Assembly: GCA_009667805.1 (NCBI GenBank)
Contig: CM019075.1
Location: 12,353,738-12,417,737, forward strand
Source of the DNA: Leptobrachium leishanense
Taxonomy: Eukaryota; Chordata; Amphibia; Anura; Megophryidae
Length of the DNA: 64,000 nucleotides
Reading direction: 5' to 3'
A program made the position numbers and the translations under genes. This document shows, piece after piece, positions 13,134 to 24,046 of this stretch (the stretch's first letter is position 1; each line of letters opens with the position of its first letter). Below the pieces are notes generated by a model, which ran no database searches, was not told the DNA's origin, and was given only the letters and a program-made list of their open reading frames with translations.

Positions 13134-13878
13134 CAGGGGTGGATCCAGGGGGGCAATCCCCCCCCCCCACACAGAAAATATTGATGAGTTCTTTTCCCTG
13201 CAGGAGCGGCTGCCTGGGAGCCGCAATCTCACGAGATCGCAGAGTTCACGAGTTATTGTGAACTTCTGGGATCTTGCGAGACTGGGGCTTGCACGTGATC
13301 GCAGACGAACAGCCGAGCTTCATGTCGGCAGCCGCTCGTGCAGGGAAAATAACTCGTTCTCTCGGAGGGGCCTGGCCTAGGGGCAGAGTCAGACGGCAGG
13401 GGACCGATGGGACCAAGTGAGCTGGGGGCACTATATATCCATGTGAGCTGGGGGCACTATATATCCATGTGAGCTGGGGGCACTATATATCCATGTGAGC
13501 TGGTGCAATGTATATCCATGTGAGCTGGTGCAATATATATTCATATGTGAGCTGGGGCACTACATATCCATATGAGCTGGGGGCACTATATATCCATATA
13601 TGAGCTGGGGCCAATATATATCCATATGCCCCAGCCCACACATATATATAGTGCCCCCAGCTCACAATCTATTACATGTGAGCTGGGAGGGGGGTATCCT
13701 GGGCCCATGAGCCACATGAGGACAGACCCTGTGCAATGTTCTGGGGAGATTGAGTGTAACAAGCACAGCTTGTGATTAGGCACGTCTCTGCCTGTTACTG
13801 CAAATCCAACACCAGCTTGTAGTCAAAACTGGTAGAATGCCCCCCTTCCCCCGAAACCTGTGTCTGGATCCGACCCTG
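13134..13878. mobile_element. Non-autonomous hAT-type transposon carrying a minisatellite
   Basis: Ends are CAGGGGTGGATCCAG on the left and CTGGATCCGACCCTG on the right, which are imperfect inverted repeats. They are flanked by a perfect 8-bp duplication, CGCCCGAC, at 13126-13133 and 13879-13886. CAGGG ends and an 8-bp target duplication are hAT hallmarks. There is no transposase. The middle is a tandem array with the core GAGCTGGGGGCA that also fills two other hAT elements in this window. Confidence 0.85.
13423..13690. repeat. Minisatellite inside a hAT element, about 26-bp unit
   Basis: Units contain GAGCTGGGGGCAC followed by a TATATATCCATGT-like part. The first three are almost identical; later ones are shorter and more diverged. 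The final copy is inverted (CCCCCAGCTCACA near 13653-13665). Confidence 0.9.
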
Positions 13879-13886
13879 CGCCCGAC

Positions 13887-15116
13887 TGCACTGACACATT
13901 ACGTCCCTTTTTTAGAAAGTTTCCATTGAATAAAATACATAATAAATTACTGACAATTTAATTGGAATAGTATAGAAAAAAAGGCAACCCTAATCATATA
14001 ACAAAACCAGGGAGAGAGCACTCCAGTCAACACATTCAAAAACCAGCAACAACAGCTTTATATCAGATTTTACCACATGTTGAAAAATTCTTAAATTTGA
14101 CCTTTGTTGAATAAAATGGTGAAAATTTTGTTTGCAATGAACGGCCGTGAATTGCTTTAAGCCTGCCAATAACATCAATGTAATTCACCCTCTGGCAGGA
14201 ATATATATACACAGACCTCTGACCAGATCATGCCCACTGACCGACCTCATCATGCCCACTCATGTAGACCTCAGACCAGATCATGCCCACCCATGCAGGG
14301 GTGTTACGAGGCTTCTATCACTCCGTCCCCTGGCGCGGTGACACAATGGTAAGTGGGAGGGATCTACAGGATGCAGCGCATGCGCCGTGTGCTGCAGATC
14401 CTGCCCCTCCTCTCATCGCACCGCTCCGCTGAGGGGCATGTTGGATTTTTCAACTCCCGTCGCTCAGCGCTGCCTCGTGATGCGGCCTGAACGAGGGAGA
14501 TGAAAAAAACTGGACACACTGAGCGCACCTCCAATGCGCGGCCCCGCCTGCAGGCGCTGCTCGTTGCATCGCGCTCAGTGTATCTCTGGTTTCATTCTCC
14601 CCTGAACATTGCCGCACAGGGTCTGTCCTCCTGCTGCTCAGGTGACACCTGATAGACCTCGCACAGCAATGCTCTGCAGTCTGACACATGCTCTGTCACC
14701 GAGCACCACTGCAATAACACACCACAGGCCCAGATACACACTGATACCCATACATAGCCATATAACACAGAGACACAAAGAAACAAGGCTATTCCCAAGC
14801 TTTTTAGGCATTACCACAAGCTGTAGTACCTTTTTTATGGGCAATATTCCAAAGTTTGTGCTATGTCACCAAAAGGATACTATATAACAAAAGCAAAGTC
14901 TCTTATTTACACATAGTAATTTCTAACATTTGTCATGGTTTCGAGACACATTGCTGGGAGGTTTGTTGCTCTGCAGCTCTGTTACACATACACACACACA
15001 ATATATGGAGGAGGGCCATTAGAAAAAAGGGACTGCTGGATTTGGGACCAAATTAGGACATCAAGGAGGTAGGCACCCAGATACACACTCATACTAATAT
15101 ACACAAAAAGACATGT

Positions 15117-15147
<31 letters not shown>

Positions 15148-15773
15148 TACACACACATACATACATAAATACAGCGGATACATAAAATTACAGATATACA
15201 CAAGGGGTTATTCAGAAAGTACCGAAATTTCACTGCTTTCTCGTTCAGCATGCTTTAGAGATTACAGGTAGCTGACCCTAAGGTGAATTCACTATTCCCT
15301 TGCAGGGACCCTGAAACGCGCCAAACGTGGAGCCGCTTAAGACCACTGCCGAACAGCAAAAAAAATAATTCTTTTTTTTCTTGGAAATTGTGTTTTAAGC
15401 CAATAAAAATGCATGAAAATGTGTGGAAATAATAAAAAAAGGACCTGTATAAAACAATAAGTCTGTTACTGAATAAAAAGACTCTTAAAAAAAAATCAAT
15501 CTAAATAGTCCAAAAAATAAATAAGATTTACTTGCCGACAATGAGAATACAAAAATAAAGATATTTTACATTGAATCCTATGAGATTCGCCTGTTTAAAC
15601 CGGTCAAATGGAATCCACTGAAAAGCAGGGCATTTCACTGATACTTTGTTGCAGTTTAGAACAATCTATTCAGAGAATGCCATAGAGTCATATTTGTTTT
15701 ATAGCCAGATCCAGAAAACTTGTATGACATTTTTTCAGGTAACTCATCAGATTCAAATATATCATTTACTATA
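13887..15773. other. Unresolved repetitive stretch
   Basis: No gene is seen. About 14592-14630 is the inverted counterpart of 13718-13753, which lies inside the neighbouring hAT element, so another diverged member of that group probably lies around 14290-14700. A GC-rich hairpin (CACTGAGCGC ... GCGCTCAGTG) spans about 14516-14582. A CA/TA microsatellite lies at 15115-15171. At 15206 a GGGGTTATTCAGAAAG motif resembles the end of the MITE family at 15774 and 38563. Confidence 0.4.
15115..15171. repeat. (CA)n microsatellite
   Basis: An imperfect CA run with TA interruptions. Confidence 0.9.
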
Positions 15774-16954
15774 GGTGTTATTCAGAGATGTCCGAAATGC
15801 AAAACGGCCACTAAAATTCAGGGTACGGTGACATTTCAGGGCCATTCGGCTATTCAAAGAGCAGGCAGTTGGCCAAATTTATGCCTGTTCAACAGCGGTG
15901 AAATCCCCCATAGTAAAGCAATGGTTAATCTATTCACAGACACCGAACAGCAGTGAAAAGTTGCTGAGATGCCCTGCTGTTCGGTGTTTTCATTCGGCAG
16001 GCTTATTCAAGCGAATCAATGTTAAAAATATTCCCGTTTTTATACAATATCTAATAAACCGTTCATTATTTTCATCTGCAGCAAAAAGTCTTTTATTTAC
16101 AGATTTTTTTAGGCTCTTTTTTTTCTTCTTTTTTTAAGTGCTTTTTCATTTTTCTGTAACAGTCCTTTTTATTATTATTCATAGGATCTTCTATGTAAAT
16201 TCCAGGCATTTTCCTTCATTAACCTCCCTGGCGGTCCAATTTTTGTGGAAAAAAAAAGCATCTAAAAGCGGTCTATTTATTCACCCCCCCCCCCCTTTAG
16301 CGGTATTCCCAAGTGTGGCTCGGGGTTAAATTCCTATGTTGGAAGCTGTAACCCCGAGCAACACTCGGGATGCCGCTGGATACATCACTTCTCCCTGCGC
16401 TCCCTCGATGTCCCAAGCTGTCTCCTCCGGCGACCGCGACCTTATACTTCCTGGTTTCCTCCTCACGAGAAGGAATCCAGAAAGTAAAACACTGTGATCG
16501 CCGGAGGAGACTGCAGCGATCGAGGGAGCGCAGGGAGAGGTGATGTATACAGCCCTAGTGTGTCTCGGGGTTACTACTCTCAGCGGTGAAATTTAACCCC
16601 GAGACACAATTGGGAACACCACCAGGGAGGTTAAAAACTGTTTTGTTGTTTTATGTTTTTATTTATCCTGTTTGTCGGCTTTTTCCGGCAGCTGCTCTGC
16701 GCTGTGATCGTCGGCTTGTCGGCTTTTTCCATTGTGTTCGGCGTGGTTTTTGTAACGTTTTCTGCAGGTTTTCGGTGAGCGTTCAGGGAGTGTTCGGCAA
16801 GTGTTTGTCGGGTTTGCAGCGGGTTTTCCTTGCACTCCGGGGACCCTGTTGTACTTGAATACACTGCAGAGTCGGAACTAGAATCGCCCCGAAGTGCGGG
16901 GAATGAAAGGGCACCGAAATGTCAGCGACATTTTGGTGCTCTCTGAATAACCCC
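15774..16954. mobile_element. MITE with GGGGTTATTCAGAGAG-type ends, interrupted by a second MITE
   Basis: The left end GGTGTTATTCAGAGATG and right end CTCTCTGAATAACCCC are inverted repeats. The interior matches, in reverse orientation, the better-preserved copy at 38563-39146; for example GGGCCATTCGGCTATTC and the GCAGGCAGT motif are shared. No coding capacity. The target duplication is not preserved here. The element is split by the TTAA-flanked MITE at 16223-16630. Confidence 0.65.
16223..16630. mobile_element. piggyBac-like MITE (TTAA target)
   Basis: Inverted ends CCTCCCTGGCGGT and ACCACCAGGGAGG are flanked on both sides by TTAA (16219-16222 and 16631-16634). A CC start with a TTAA duplication is typical of piggyBac-type elements; Kolobok also uses TTAA and cannot be excluded. 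The interior contains long imperfect inverted arms around CTGCGCTCCCTCGAT and ATCGAGGGAGCGCAG. It is nested inside the MITE at 15774-16954. Confidence 0.8.
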
Positions 16955-17071
16955 TTTTGTCATTTCAGAATGCAAAGTAAATTTTTTTTAAAAAAACAGG
17001 TAAATTTCTATTCAGAGGTCCGTCGTTTACACCATGTAAATTCATTGTCTCACGTTATCATCCAAACCTTT

Positions 17072-17086
17072 GTGGTTATACATTCT
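17072..17086. repeat. Target-site duplication, left copy, of the ORF1-only LINE
   Basis: GTGGTTATACATTCT, repeated exactly at 19101-19115 on the other side of the element. Confidence 0.95.
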
Positions 17087-19100
17087 TTTTTTTTTTTCTA
17101 AATTTAAAGTTTTTTATTTTGAAATAAGTCAGCATTACATCATACTGTAAAATAATGGATGACCTCGCAGGGCCAAACAAGAAGACATAACAAGCAACGG
17201 AAACCACACATGGCCAAAAAAGTGTCATCGTAAAAACAGCGAATCGAAAAAATCTAAGGATAGCAATATGTAAGCAGAAAACATCCCCTAGACGGGGGGT
17301 CTCATCAAGGTGGGAAATCAAACATATATAAATGCAGCCACTTAAGGCCGGCCAAGGTAACTACGGTCAGCTGGTCAAAAAACATGCGTCGCAAAGAAGG
17401 ACAGGGCGGTAAAAATAAGTAAAAAGGCAGAAAGTACCATGTGCAGGCAAAAAAGCAAAAGCCCTATGCAATGCAGGCTGGGACTGATCAAAACAAATTA
17501 CGAACCGTCCTGAAAGTCCAGGCACTAGGCCAAGCTAGAGACCAGGGACACGTAAGCATATAAGAGAAATGCAGGGGAGGGGGTGTAATTCAGTAAAGCT
17601 CAGACCTGGAGAGGTAGAGGGCATAGAAACCAGCGTTCAATCCGGTCGAGGGTCCGGAGGATCTGGTGAGAGGCCCGCAGCCGCAAGGTCAATCCAAGCC
17701 ACCGCGGGATCCGTGATGGTATAGGGGACATTTGCGTGGGTCACCACCAAAGCTCCTGCCAGACCCCAGCGATATCGGACACCCTGTCGGCGAAGAACTG
17801 ATGTCACTTCACGAAAACGCCTGCGAGCCATCAGGGTCTGGAATGGGAGATCATGATACAGGGCCAGAGTGGAGCCCTCAAAGCGTACGGGATCCCTCGC
17901 GCCCGGAGCAGACATAACCTTGACCTTGAAAGCCACTTCACGGAAGGCCACTACGACGTCTCGAGGAGCCCCAGGTGGGTTCGTCGCAGGTCTCCTGACC
18001 CGAAACACCGACCCAAGCATGTCAGGTGTGTCAGGGGGAAGCCCCGTGACCTGAAGCACAAGACGAGTCACGTAGGACGGCAGAGCGTCGGAGGTAATAG
18101 AGTCCGGGACACCCCTGACCCTGATGTTTCGGCGTCTGTGTCTCGTTTCAAGCATCTCCACAGAGCGTGTCAGAAGTTCGACTTGGTATCGCAAACCAGC
18201 AACCTGACCAGACAGGTGAGTTTGTTCCGTTGTCACAGCAGAAGTCGTCTCCTGTACCACCTTCACCTGAGCACGCATCGCCGCTATCTCCGTGCGGACC
18301 GCCGCCACCTCAGGCTGCCACACCTCACGTATCACCCGAAGCTCCTCCAAGATCCTGCGGAGATCCCCCTTCGTGGAGGGGAGATGGTCGTCCTCCTCCT
18401 GCACCTGTTGCTGTCGAAGTCCCGTCCCCACTGCAGACCGATGATCCGAGGTCACACTATTACTGGCGGAGGTAAGGGGAATCTCAGTCGGGTCCCCATC
18501 AAAAATATCCTCTGTGTCCGGCGTTGCCCCGGACGATGTCCGCATTGCTGATTTTCTCTTCTTCTGTGCCCGTTTCCTAGCAGCCGCCGAGAGGGGTCGG
18601 GAGTCAGACGCCGGTGACTGCGGGGCAAGCCAGGGCATCCCAGTAATACCCCCCTGAGGTTCATAGTTGCTGTCAACCTCTGAGGAGCCATAGCCCGGGG
18701 GGAGGGAGGAAGAAGCAGTCAGTCCCGTAAAAGCGGACCCACCTCGCAAAACATCCCGAATGTCCCTCTGTCGGGGGGCCGTCGCTGGGAACGACCGGTA
18801 GGCATGGTTCCGGAGATGCTGGGCTGGCACGAGGTCGCAGGGCGGTGAGGGAATCTCAATACGCCTCGAGTAGGCTTCCAAGATGGCCGCTGTGACTAGG
18901 CCCAAATCGCGCTGCCGGCAGCAATCTGTCCCCGGGCACGAAACTCAGGGCTAAATCAGGTACCTCAACTCTCCAGGATCCCTCTAGCCAACCGGGAAGC
19001 TCACAGGGCAGTGCAAACGGCGAAAAAAGCAATAAAATCCGTGGTAGACACAGAGCTCCTCCAAAATGCTGCTGCTCGCTTCCACAGCTAGCTCCGCCTC
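17087..19100 (-). mobile_element. L1-type element with ORF1 but no ORF2 (half-LINE, HAL1-like), full length
   Basis: On the minus strand the element has a 5' UTR of about 195 bp beginning GAGGCGGAGCTAGC, one open frame for an L1-type ORF1 protein (18905-17637), about 540 bp of 3' UTR, and a 3' A-run (seen as T at 17086-17097). A perfect 15-bp target duplication flanks it, the product of target-primed reverse transcription. Length is about 2.0 kb. No endonuclease or reverse transcriptase follows ORF1, which runs straight into the 3' UTR. The terminal 3' UTR motif TTTGGCCCTGCGAGG is shared with the copy at 36606-37737, which has the same ORF1-to-3'UTR junction. It would need the enzymes of a full L1 in trans. 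Confidence 0.85.
17637..18905 (-). CDS. L1-type ORF1 protein (RNA-binding chaperone-like), start codon decayed
   Basis: L1 ORF1 proteins form coiled-coil trimers that coat the element RNA. The 422-codon frame has no internal stop. Residues 109-122 are a basic cluster (ARKRAQKKRKSAMR). Residues about 181-256 form a heptad-rich coiled coil (LRRILEELRVIREVW ... LLTRSVEMLETRH). An RRM follows at about 259-340 (RNIRVRGVPDSI), then a C-terminal domain at about 341-400 (LALYHDLPFQTLMARRRF, RYRWGLAG). The first codon is TTG in context GATTTGGGC, and an in-frame stop lies a little upstream. The first in-frame ATG is codon 90, after the variable N-terminus but before the coiled coil, so the original ATG was probably mutated to TTG. 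The rest is remarkably intact for a non-autonomous element. Confidence 0.85.
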   Translation of the reverse strand: MGLVTAAILEAYSRRIEIPSPPCDLVPAQHLRNHAYRSFPATAPRQRDIRDVLRGGSAFTGLTASSSLPPGYGSSEVDSNYEPQGGITGMPWLAPQSPASDSRPLSAAARKRAQKKRKSAMRTSSGATPDTEDIFDGDPTEIPLTSASNSVTSDHRSAVGTGLRQQQVQEEDDHLPSTKGDLRRILEELRVIREVWQPEVAAVRTEIAAMRAQVKVVQETTSAVTTEQTHLSGQVAGLRYQVELLTRSVEMLETRHRRRNIRVRGVPDSITSDALPSYVTRLVLQVTGLPPDTPDMLGSVFRVRRPATNPPGAPRDVVVAFREVAFKVKVMSAPGARDPVRFEGSTLALYHDLPFQTLMARRRFREVTSVLRRQGVRYRWGLAGALVVTHANVPYTITDPAVAWIDLAAAGLSPDPPDPRPD

Positions 19101-19115
19101 GTGGTTATACATTCT
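19101..19115. repeat. Target-site duplication, right copy, of the ORF1-only LINE
   Basis: Exact repeat of 17072-17086. Confidence 0.95.
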
Positions 19116-20154
19116 AATGAGGACTCTATAAAAAAAAAAAAAAAAAAAATAATCTGAATAAATAAGCTATTTTAATCAAAATTTTAAAATACACTTTCCC
19201 TTGTATTTTATTTTTTACCTGTAAATTGTACAAGGTCATGCATAGTATCATTAAAATAAAAGACTCCGATGTTATTAATGACTCCTTACTTGACCTGTGT
19301 ACGGGGCAAGAATCCGGCGATACAGGGGTCCAAATGACTTCTGTATCTCCTACAATGAGATGTCAGCATGATGTAGATCCCTGGTAAGATCCCTCCTAAA
19401 ACTTGCTAGCATTGCCTGTATCATTTGTGCAGTAACAGTGGCATGCCCTGCAAACTGTGCACATGGTCTTATTTCATGTGCTAAACTACACTGACTACAG
19501 AACAAACAATTTCTGCAAACGGCTCCATTGCTTTCGGAACAGATTTTGCCATATACAACACCAAATATGACAGACTAGCAGCCGCCCTCTCCAGCTTGGC
19601 ACCCTTCACACCCTAACAGTTGGGAGACTGATGTGATATCAGTGCTTGGCGTGACCACGGGGCAGGCAGATGGCTCTAGATACCACATGGTCGCCTCTGT
19701 TGCATTGTATTTGATGCAACGCTGTCATATTGAATTCTTGGGACCAAGGAGGTATGATGATGGTTTGAAGACCACTAATGTTGCTCGTGTCTATTTTTGT
19801 CTGATTCCTGTTAAAAGGACACCTTGAGCAACACCGTTTTACATATTTCATTGTGCACGTTAAGGTGCTAGGAGGTCCCTGTCCTAATCTCCCCAGCACA
19901 CAGTGTCTTCTAATGGCAAGAATTTACAAAATAAAACCCCCATATCCTGATCTTTTAGTCTCTATAAGTAAAAGCACTTCAAAACAGTTGAACAGAATGT
20001 GTTTGCAGGGGCATAAACAAGTACTCTGGATCTGTGAAGGAGCACGAGTCACTGGATGGCAGGGATTTGGTCAAACCACTCTGTTTGCAAAACGGCAGCT
20101 AGACGTGTCCCTTCCCAGATATCCACCTATTCAGTCTCTATATTCATTCTAATT
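19116..20154. other. Non-coding stretch, nothing recognised
   Basis: Contains an A-run near 19130-19150 and otherwise single-copy-looking sequence. No convincing frame, transposon ends or RNA gene seen. Confidence 0.5.
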
Positions 20155-20705
20155 GGATGAGCCAGCCTCCACTGAAAGGAAGAGGGGCGTCTAATCCACT
20201 GAACAGGCTTCTACTGTAAAGAATGAGAGAAGTTTAATCCACTGAAATGTAAGAAAGGTGTCAAATCCACGGAACGAGCATCCAGTGAAGGGGAGGACAG
20301 GAATCTAACCCACTGAGCCAACCTTCACTGAACGGTAAGCGGAATCCAACCTCCACTGAACGGTAAGAGAAATCCAACCCACTGAGCCAACCTCCACTGA
20401 ACGGTAAGAGGAATCGAATCCACTGAGCCAACCTCCACTGAACGGTAAGAGGAATCCTATCCACTGAGCCAACCTCCACTGAAGGGTAAGAGAAATCCAA
20501 CCCACTGAGCCAACCTCCACTGAACGGTAAGAGGAATCCAACCTCCACTGAACGGTAAGAGAAATCCAACTCACTGAGCCAACCTCCACTGAACGGTAAG
20601 AGAAATCCAACTCACTGAGCCAACCTCCACTGAACGGTAAGAGGAATCCAATCCACTGAGCCAACCTCCACTGAACAGTAAGCGGAATCCAACCCACTGA
20701 ACAAG
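20155..20705. repeat. Tandem array, about 41-bp unit (left block)
   Basis: Roughly a dozen units with the recurring pieces CTCCACTGAACGGTAAGAG and CCAACCCACTGAGCC. Units near 20160-20330 are more diverged. Related units (CCACTGAAAGGAAAGAG, AATCCACTGAAA) reappear at 24630-24890, so one ancestral array seems to have been split by the transposon complex in between. Long minus-strand frames here come from the repeat and are not genes. Confidence 0.9.
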
Positions 20706-21144
20706 TGTCACGAGCACCCCACCACGTAGATGCCAACAGGGGCCTTTATACAGAGTGTTAAGCCCTTTAAGCAGGTATGTGCTGTGCTGCATGATGCAGA
20801 ACCCAGCACACAGTATACAGGAACAGAAGAAGAGATGACAGGACAGGATACAGACACAAGAGGATGCCCTGCACTGGGTAAGGTCTTTGAGTAGCCTAAC
20901 CATACAGATTACAGGGTGGGGAATAAACACCAGAACAACAACCAATATGCCCAGCAGCAACACAGAGCCCTGAACTATGTATGAGGTCCTTAGGCTGGCC
21001 TCTAATATATTCTACAATATGCTGCTGGACAAGTCAGGTCAGCCACAAGATATACAGCATACACTAAGCAGACAAGAGAAGAGTCAAGAGATACGCCAGA
21101 AGTCATACACAGAATAACAGAACCAAAACTCAGATGCAGGCACA
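20706..21144. other. Unrecognised stretch between array and LINE
   Basis: Starts GTGTCACGAGCACCCC directly after the tandem array. Probably part of an inserted element whose other side may be about 24445-24625, which holds GAGCTGACGAGCG and CTCACCCCCA, but ends and class could not be resolved. Confidence 0.3.
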
Positions 21145-21334
21145 CATTTATTTATTTATAAAGGATTTTACCAGGAAGGATACATTGAGATTTCTCTCGT
21201 TTTCAAGTATGTCCTGGGTTCAAGAACATTGAATTGTTACAGTTACAGAAATACAAAGTAATACAATGCAAGATATTAAAAAAATATATATATATACAGA
21301 TTAACAGAAAATAAATATGTAGGAAATATAGTCA

Positions 21335-21733
21335 CTAGGTTACATGTTTACAGGTGCATTCTGTATTGAGGTATGTTAGTAAGGAGCTTTTGAGTGACTT
21401 AAGACTGGGGGAAGATTTGATGGTGTCTGGGAGGTTATTCCATAATTGTGGTGCTCTGTAGGAAAATGAGGACCGAGCCACTGTCTTTTTGTATTGTGGT
21501 ATTGCAAGTAAGGTGCTGGTCCTGGATCGGAGGTTATAGGATGAGGGAGCTGCTGGGGGAAGCAGTCTATTCAGGTAGGGTGGCAGCTTCCCAGAAATGC
21601 TCTTAGACACCAGGCTGGAAAGGTGAAGGGTGTGTTTAGACTCCAGCGATGGCCAGTTTAGCTCTTTTAACATGTCACAATGGTGGGTCATGTAGTTACA
21701 TTGTAATGCAAAGCGGCAGAAGGAGTTATACAA
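21335..21733 (-). pseudogene. LINE ORF2 C-terminal fragment
   Basis: The translation contains SYNLRSRTST, RSSFSYRAPQLWNNLP and a final LLTYLNTEC. The YNLRSR and RAPQLWNNLP-type motif is seen at the C-terminus of many L2- and Rex-type ORF2 proteins. It belongs to the same LINE as 22064-22717, in another frame. Confidence 0.7.
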
Positions 21734-22063
21734 TGTAGTAAGTTTCTGAAGGTGTGTTTGCGGGGCTGCTGCCTACACTACATATCCGTAATCAATAGCT
21801 GGCATAAGCATTTGTTGTACAATCTGCTTTCCTACCGCGGGGCTCAGGCAGGATTTGTTTCTGTACAGGGCACCTAGTTTGGGGTAAAGTTTAGATGCGA
21901 GTTGTGGTGGCCAAAGGATAGATTAGGGTCCAACCACATACCTAGATATTTGAGAGAAGTGACTATGGTCAGCGTGCCATTTGATTTTGTCCCAACACAT
22001 AGATGGGGATTTTGCAATTTGTGTAGTTTAGGTACTGTTCCAAAGAGCATCGTTACAGTTTTG

Positions 22064-22717
22064 TCAGTATTTTAAAAAAAGTTTGTTGTGTTTGATCCAC
22101 TTTTCTACCTCTGTGAATTGTTCTTGCAGCACGGCCTCCAGCTGTGGGAGATTTGGTCTGCTGGTATAGATTACAGTGTCGTCTGCGTACATATGTACAG
22201 TTGAGGCTTTGCAGACGTTGGGCAGATCATTTATGAATATTGTGAACAGCAGGGGGCCTAGTATTGAGTCTTGGGGTACACCGCAAGTGACTGGGAGCGG
22301 GAGGGAGGAGCTGCCAGAAATTGACACTACAGGGAGCAACGATATCGGACAGTAGCAGGATACCAAAGTACTGTCACCACTTTTATGGATAGGTACCACT
22401 CTCGCAGTCTTCCAGAGTTTGGGTATGTATCCAGTCGCCAGTGATTCATTTATTAGGGTTGCGACAGGATTTGCAATTGCTGGCGCACTGATTTTCAGCA
22501 GCATTGCTGGTATTTGATCAGGTCCAGACTGGTATTTCATTTTTTGCTTACGGAGAAGTTTAGTAACTACACTGACAGGCACTGGTCTAAAACTGAATTC
22601 CTGTCTGATACAGGAACTTTGCACAGTTGGAGGGGCCTGACCTGCATGAGGCCTCTCTGATTGCATGTCATTTCCTAGCTTGGCAATCAAAGTGGTGGCG
22701 CATCCAACAAAATAATC
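22064..22717 (-). pseudogene. LINE reverse transcriptase fragment
   Basis: The translation contains PDQIPAMLL, TGYIPKLWKTARVVPIHKSG, CGVPQDSILGPLLFTIFIND and the catalytic motif YADDTVIY, followed by WIKHNKLFL. These are the finger and palm motifs of a non-LTR reverse transcriptase. Only the central part is present in one frame. The frame runs into the hAT insertion on its 5' side and stops at 22064 on its 3' side. It is inactive. Confidence 0.85.
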
Positions 22718-22854
22718 ATTAAAGGTACGGATGCACGATACCACTTTTTTAAGTACGAGTACCGATACTTTTTAAAAGTACTCACCGATACCGAGTACCG
22801 AAACTTTTCTTTAATGTCATGTGACGCTTTCCAATAAGAACAGACCATATAAAA

Positions 22855-23800
22855 ATGCCCCCAGCTCACACCTGGATATTGCCCCAGCTCACACCTGGAT
22901 ATGCCCCAGCTCACACATGGATTTGCCCCAGCTCACACATGGATTTGCCCCAGCTGACACATGGATTTGCCCCAGCTCACTCATGGATTTGCCCCAGCTC
23001 ACACATGGATATGCCCCAGCTCACACATGGGTATTGCCCCCAGCTCATGGATATGCCACAGCTCACTCATGGATTTGCCCCAGCTCACACATGGATATGC
23101 CCCCAGCTCATGGATATGCCCCCCAGCTCACACATGGGTATTGCCCCCAGCTCATGGATATGCCCCAGCTCACTCATGGATATGCCCCAGCTCACACATG
23201 GGTATTGCCCCCAGCTCATGGATATGCCCCAGCTCACACATGGGTATTGCCACCAGCTCACACATGGATATGCCCCAGCTCACACATGGATATGCCCCAG
23301 CTCACACATGGATTTGCCCCCAGCTCACACATGGATTTGCCCCAGCTCACACATGGATTTGCCCCCAGCTCACACATGGATATGCCCCAGCTCATGGATT
23401 TGCCCCAGCTCACACATGGATATGCCCCAGCTCATGGATATGCCCCCCAGCTCACACATGGGTATTGCCCCCAGCTCATGGATATGCCCCAGCTCACTCA
23501 TGGATATGCCCCAGCTCACACATGGGTATTGCCCCCAGCTCATGGATATGCCCCAGCTCACACATGGGTATTGCCACCAGCTCACACATGGATATGCCCC
23601 AGCTCACACATGGATATGCCCCAGCTCACACATGGATTTGCCCCCAGCTCACACATGGATTTGCCCCAGCTCACACATGGATTTGCCCCAGCTCACACAT
23701 GGGTATTGCCCCCAGCTCATGGATATGCCCCAGCTCACACATGGGTATGCCCCCCAGCTCATGGATATGCCCCAGCTCACACATGGATATGCCCCCACAG
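22855..23800. repeat. Minisatellite inside the hAT element, 20-22-bp unit, with a 324-bp higher-order repeat
   Basis: Units combine CCCCAGCTCACACATGGAT with ATG or TTG spacers, plus a shorter CCCCCAGCTCATGGATATG form. The order of variants from 23112 repeats from 23436, giving a higher-order period of 324 bp. The three open frames of about 290-410 codons here are by-products of the repeat. Confidence 0.95.
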
Positions 23801-23819
23801 CTCATGTCCCCCCCCCCGC

Positions 23820-23985
23820 GACGATACTTACCTTCCTGAGCGACGCCGGGAATGTCTCCGCGCGTGCGCTCGTTGGAAGGACCCCAGCCGCGACCATGTG
23901 GGACCATGTGATCGCGGCCGGGGTACTTCCAACGAGCGCGCGGAAACTTTCCCGGCGTCGCTCAGGAAGGTAAGTATCGTCGCGG
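23820..23985. repeat. Large inverted repeat (hairpin 1) in the hAT element
   Basis: ATACTTACCTTCCTGAGCG at the left is mirrored by CGCTCAGGAAGGTAAGTAT at the right, and the arms continue inward through CGTTGGAAG and CTTCCAACG to a centre near 23902. Arms are about 80 bp. Confidence 0.9.
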
Positions 23986-24046
23986 AGAGCAGCTGCAGGG
24001 CCTATTGGCATTCGGACTGGCCCTGCAGCTGCTCACTGTGTTCATA

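Larger units (their letters stand above)
21145..22717 (-). mobile_element. L2/Rex-like LINE, 5'-truncated, interrupted by a hAT element
   Basis: On the minus strand it encodes a reverse transcriptase and C-terminal region and ends at 21145 in an (AAAT)n-like tail after CTTCCTGGTAAAATCC. The reading frame at the 5' side (NDYFVG) continues across the hAT insertion to about 24440, as ANAF is encoded just right of the hAT element at 24413-24425. The frame is broken several times between 22063 and 21734. Assignment to the L2/Rex1 group is inferred from motif style and the short-repeat tail. Confidence 0.75.

Noticed and set aside
15290..15345. Possible second hammerhead (CCCTGAAACGCGCC region)
   Set aside because: No CTGANGA box with a stem II before GAAAC; only a superficial likeness.
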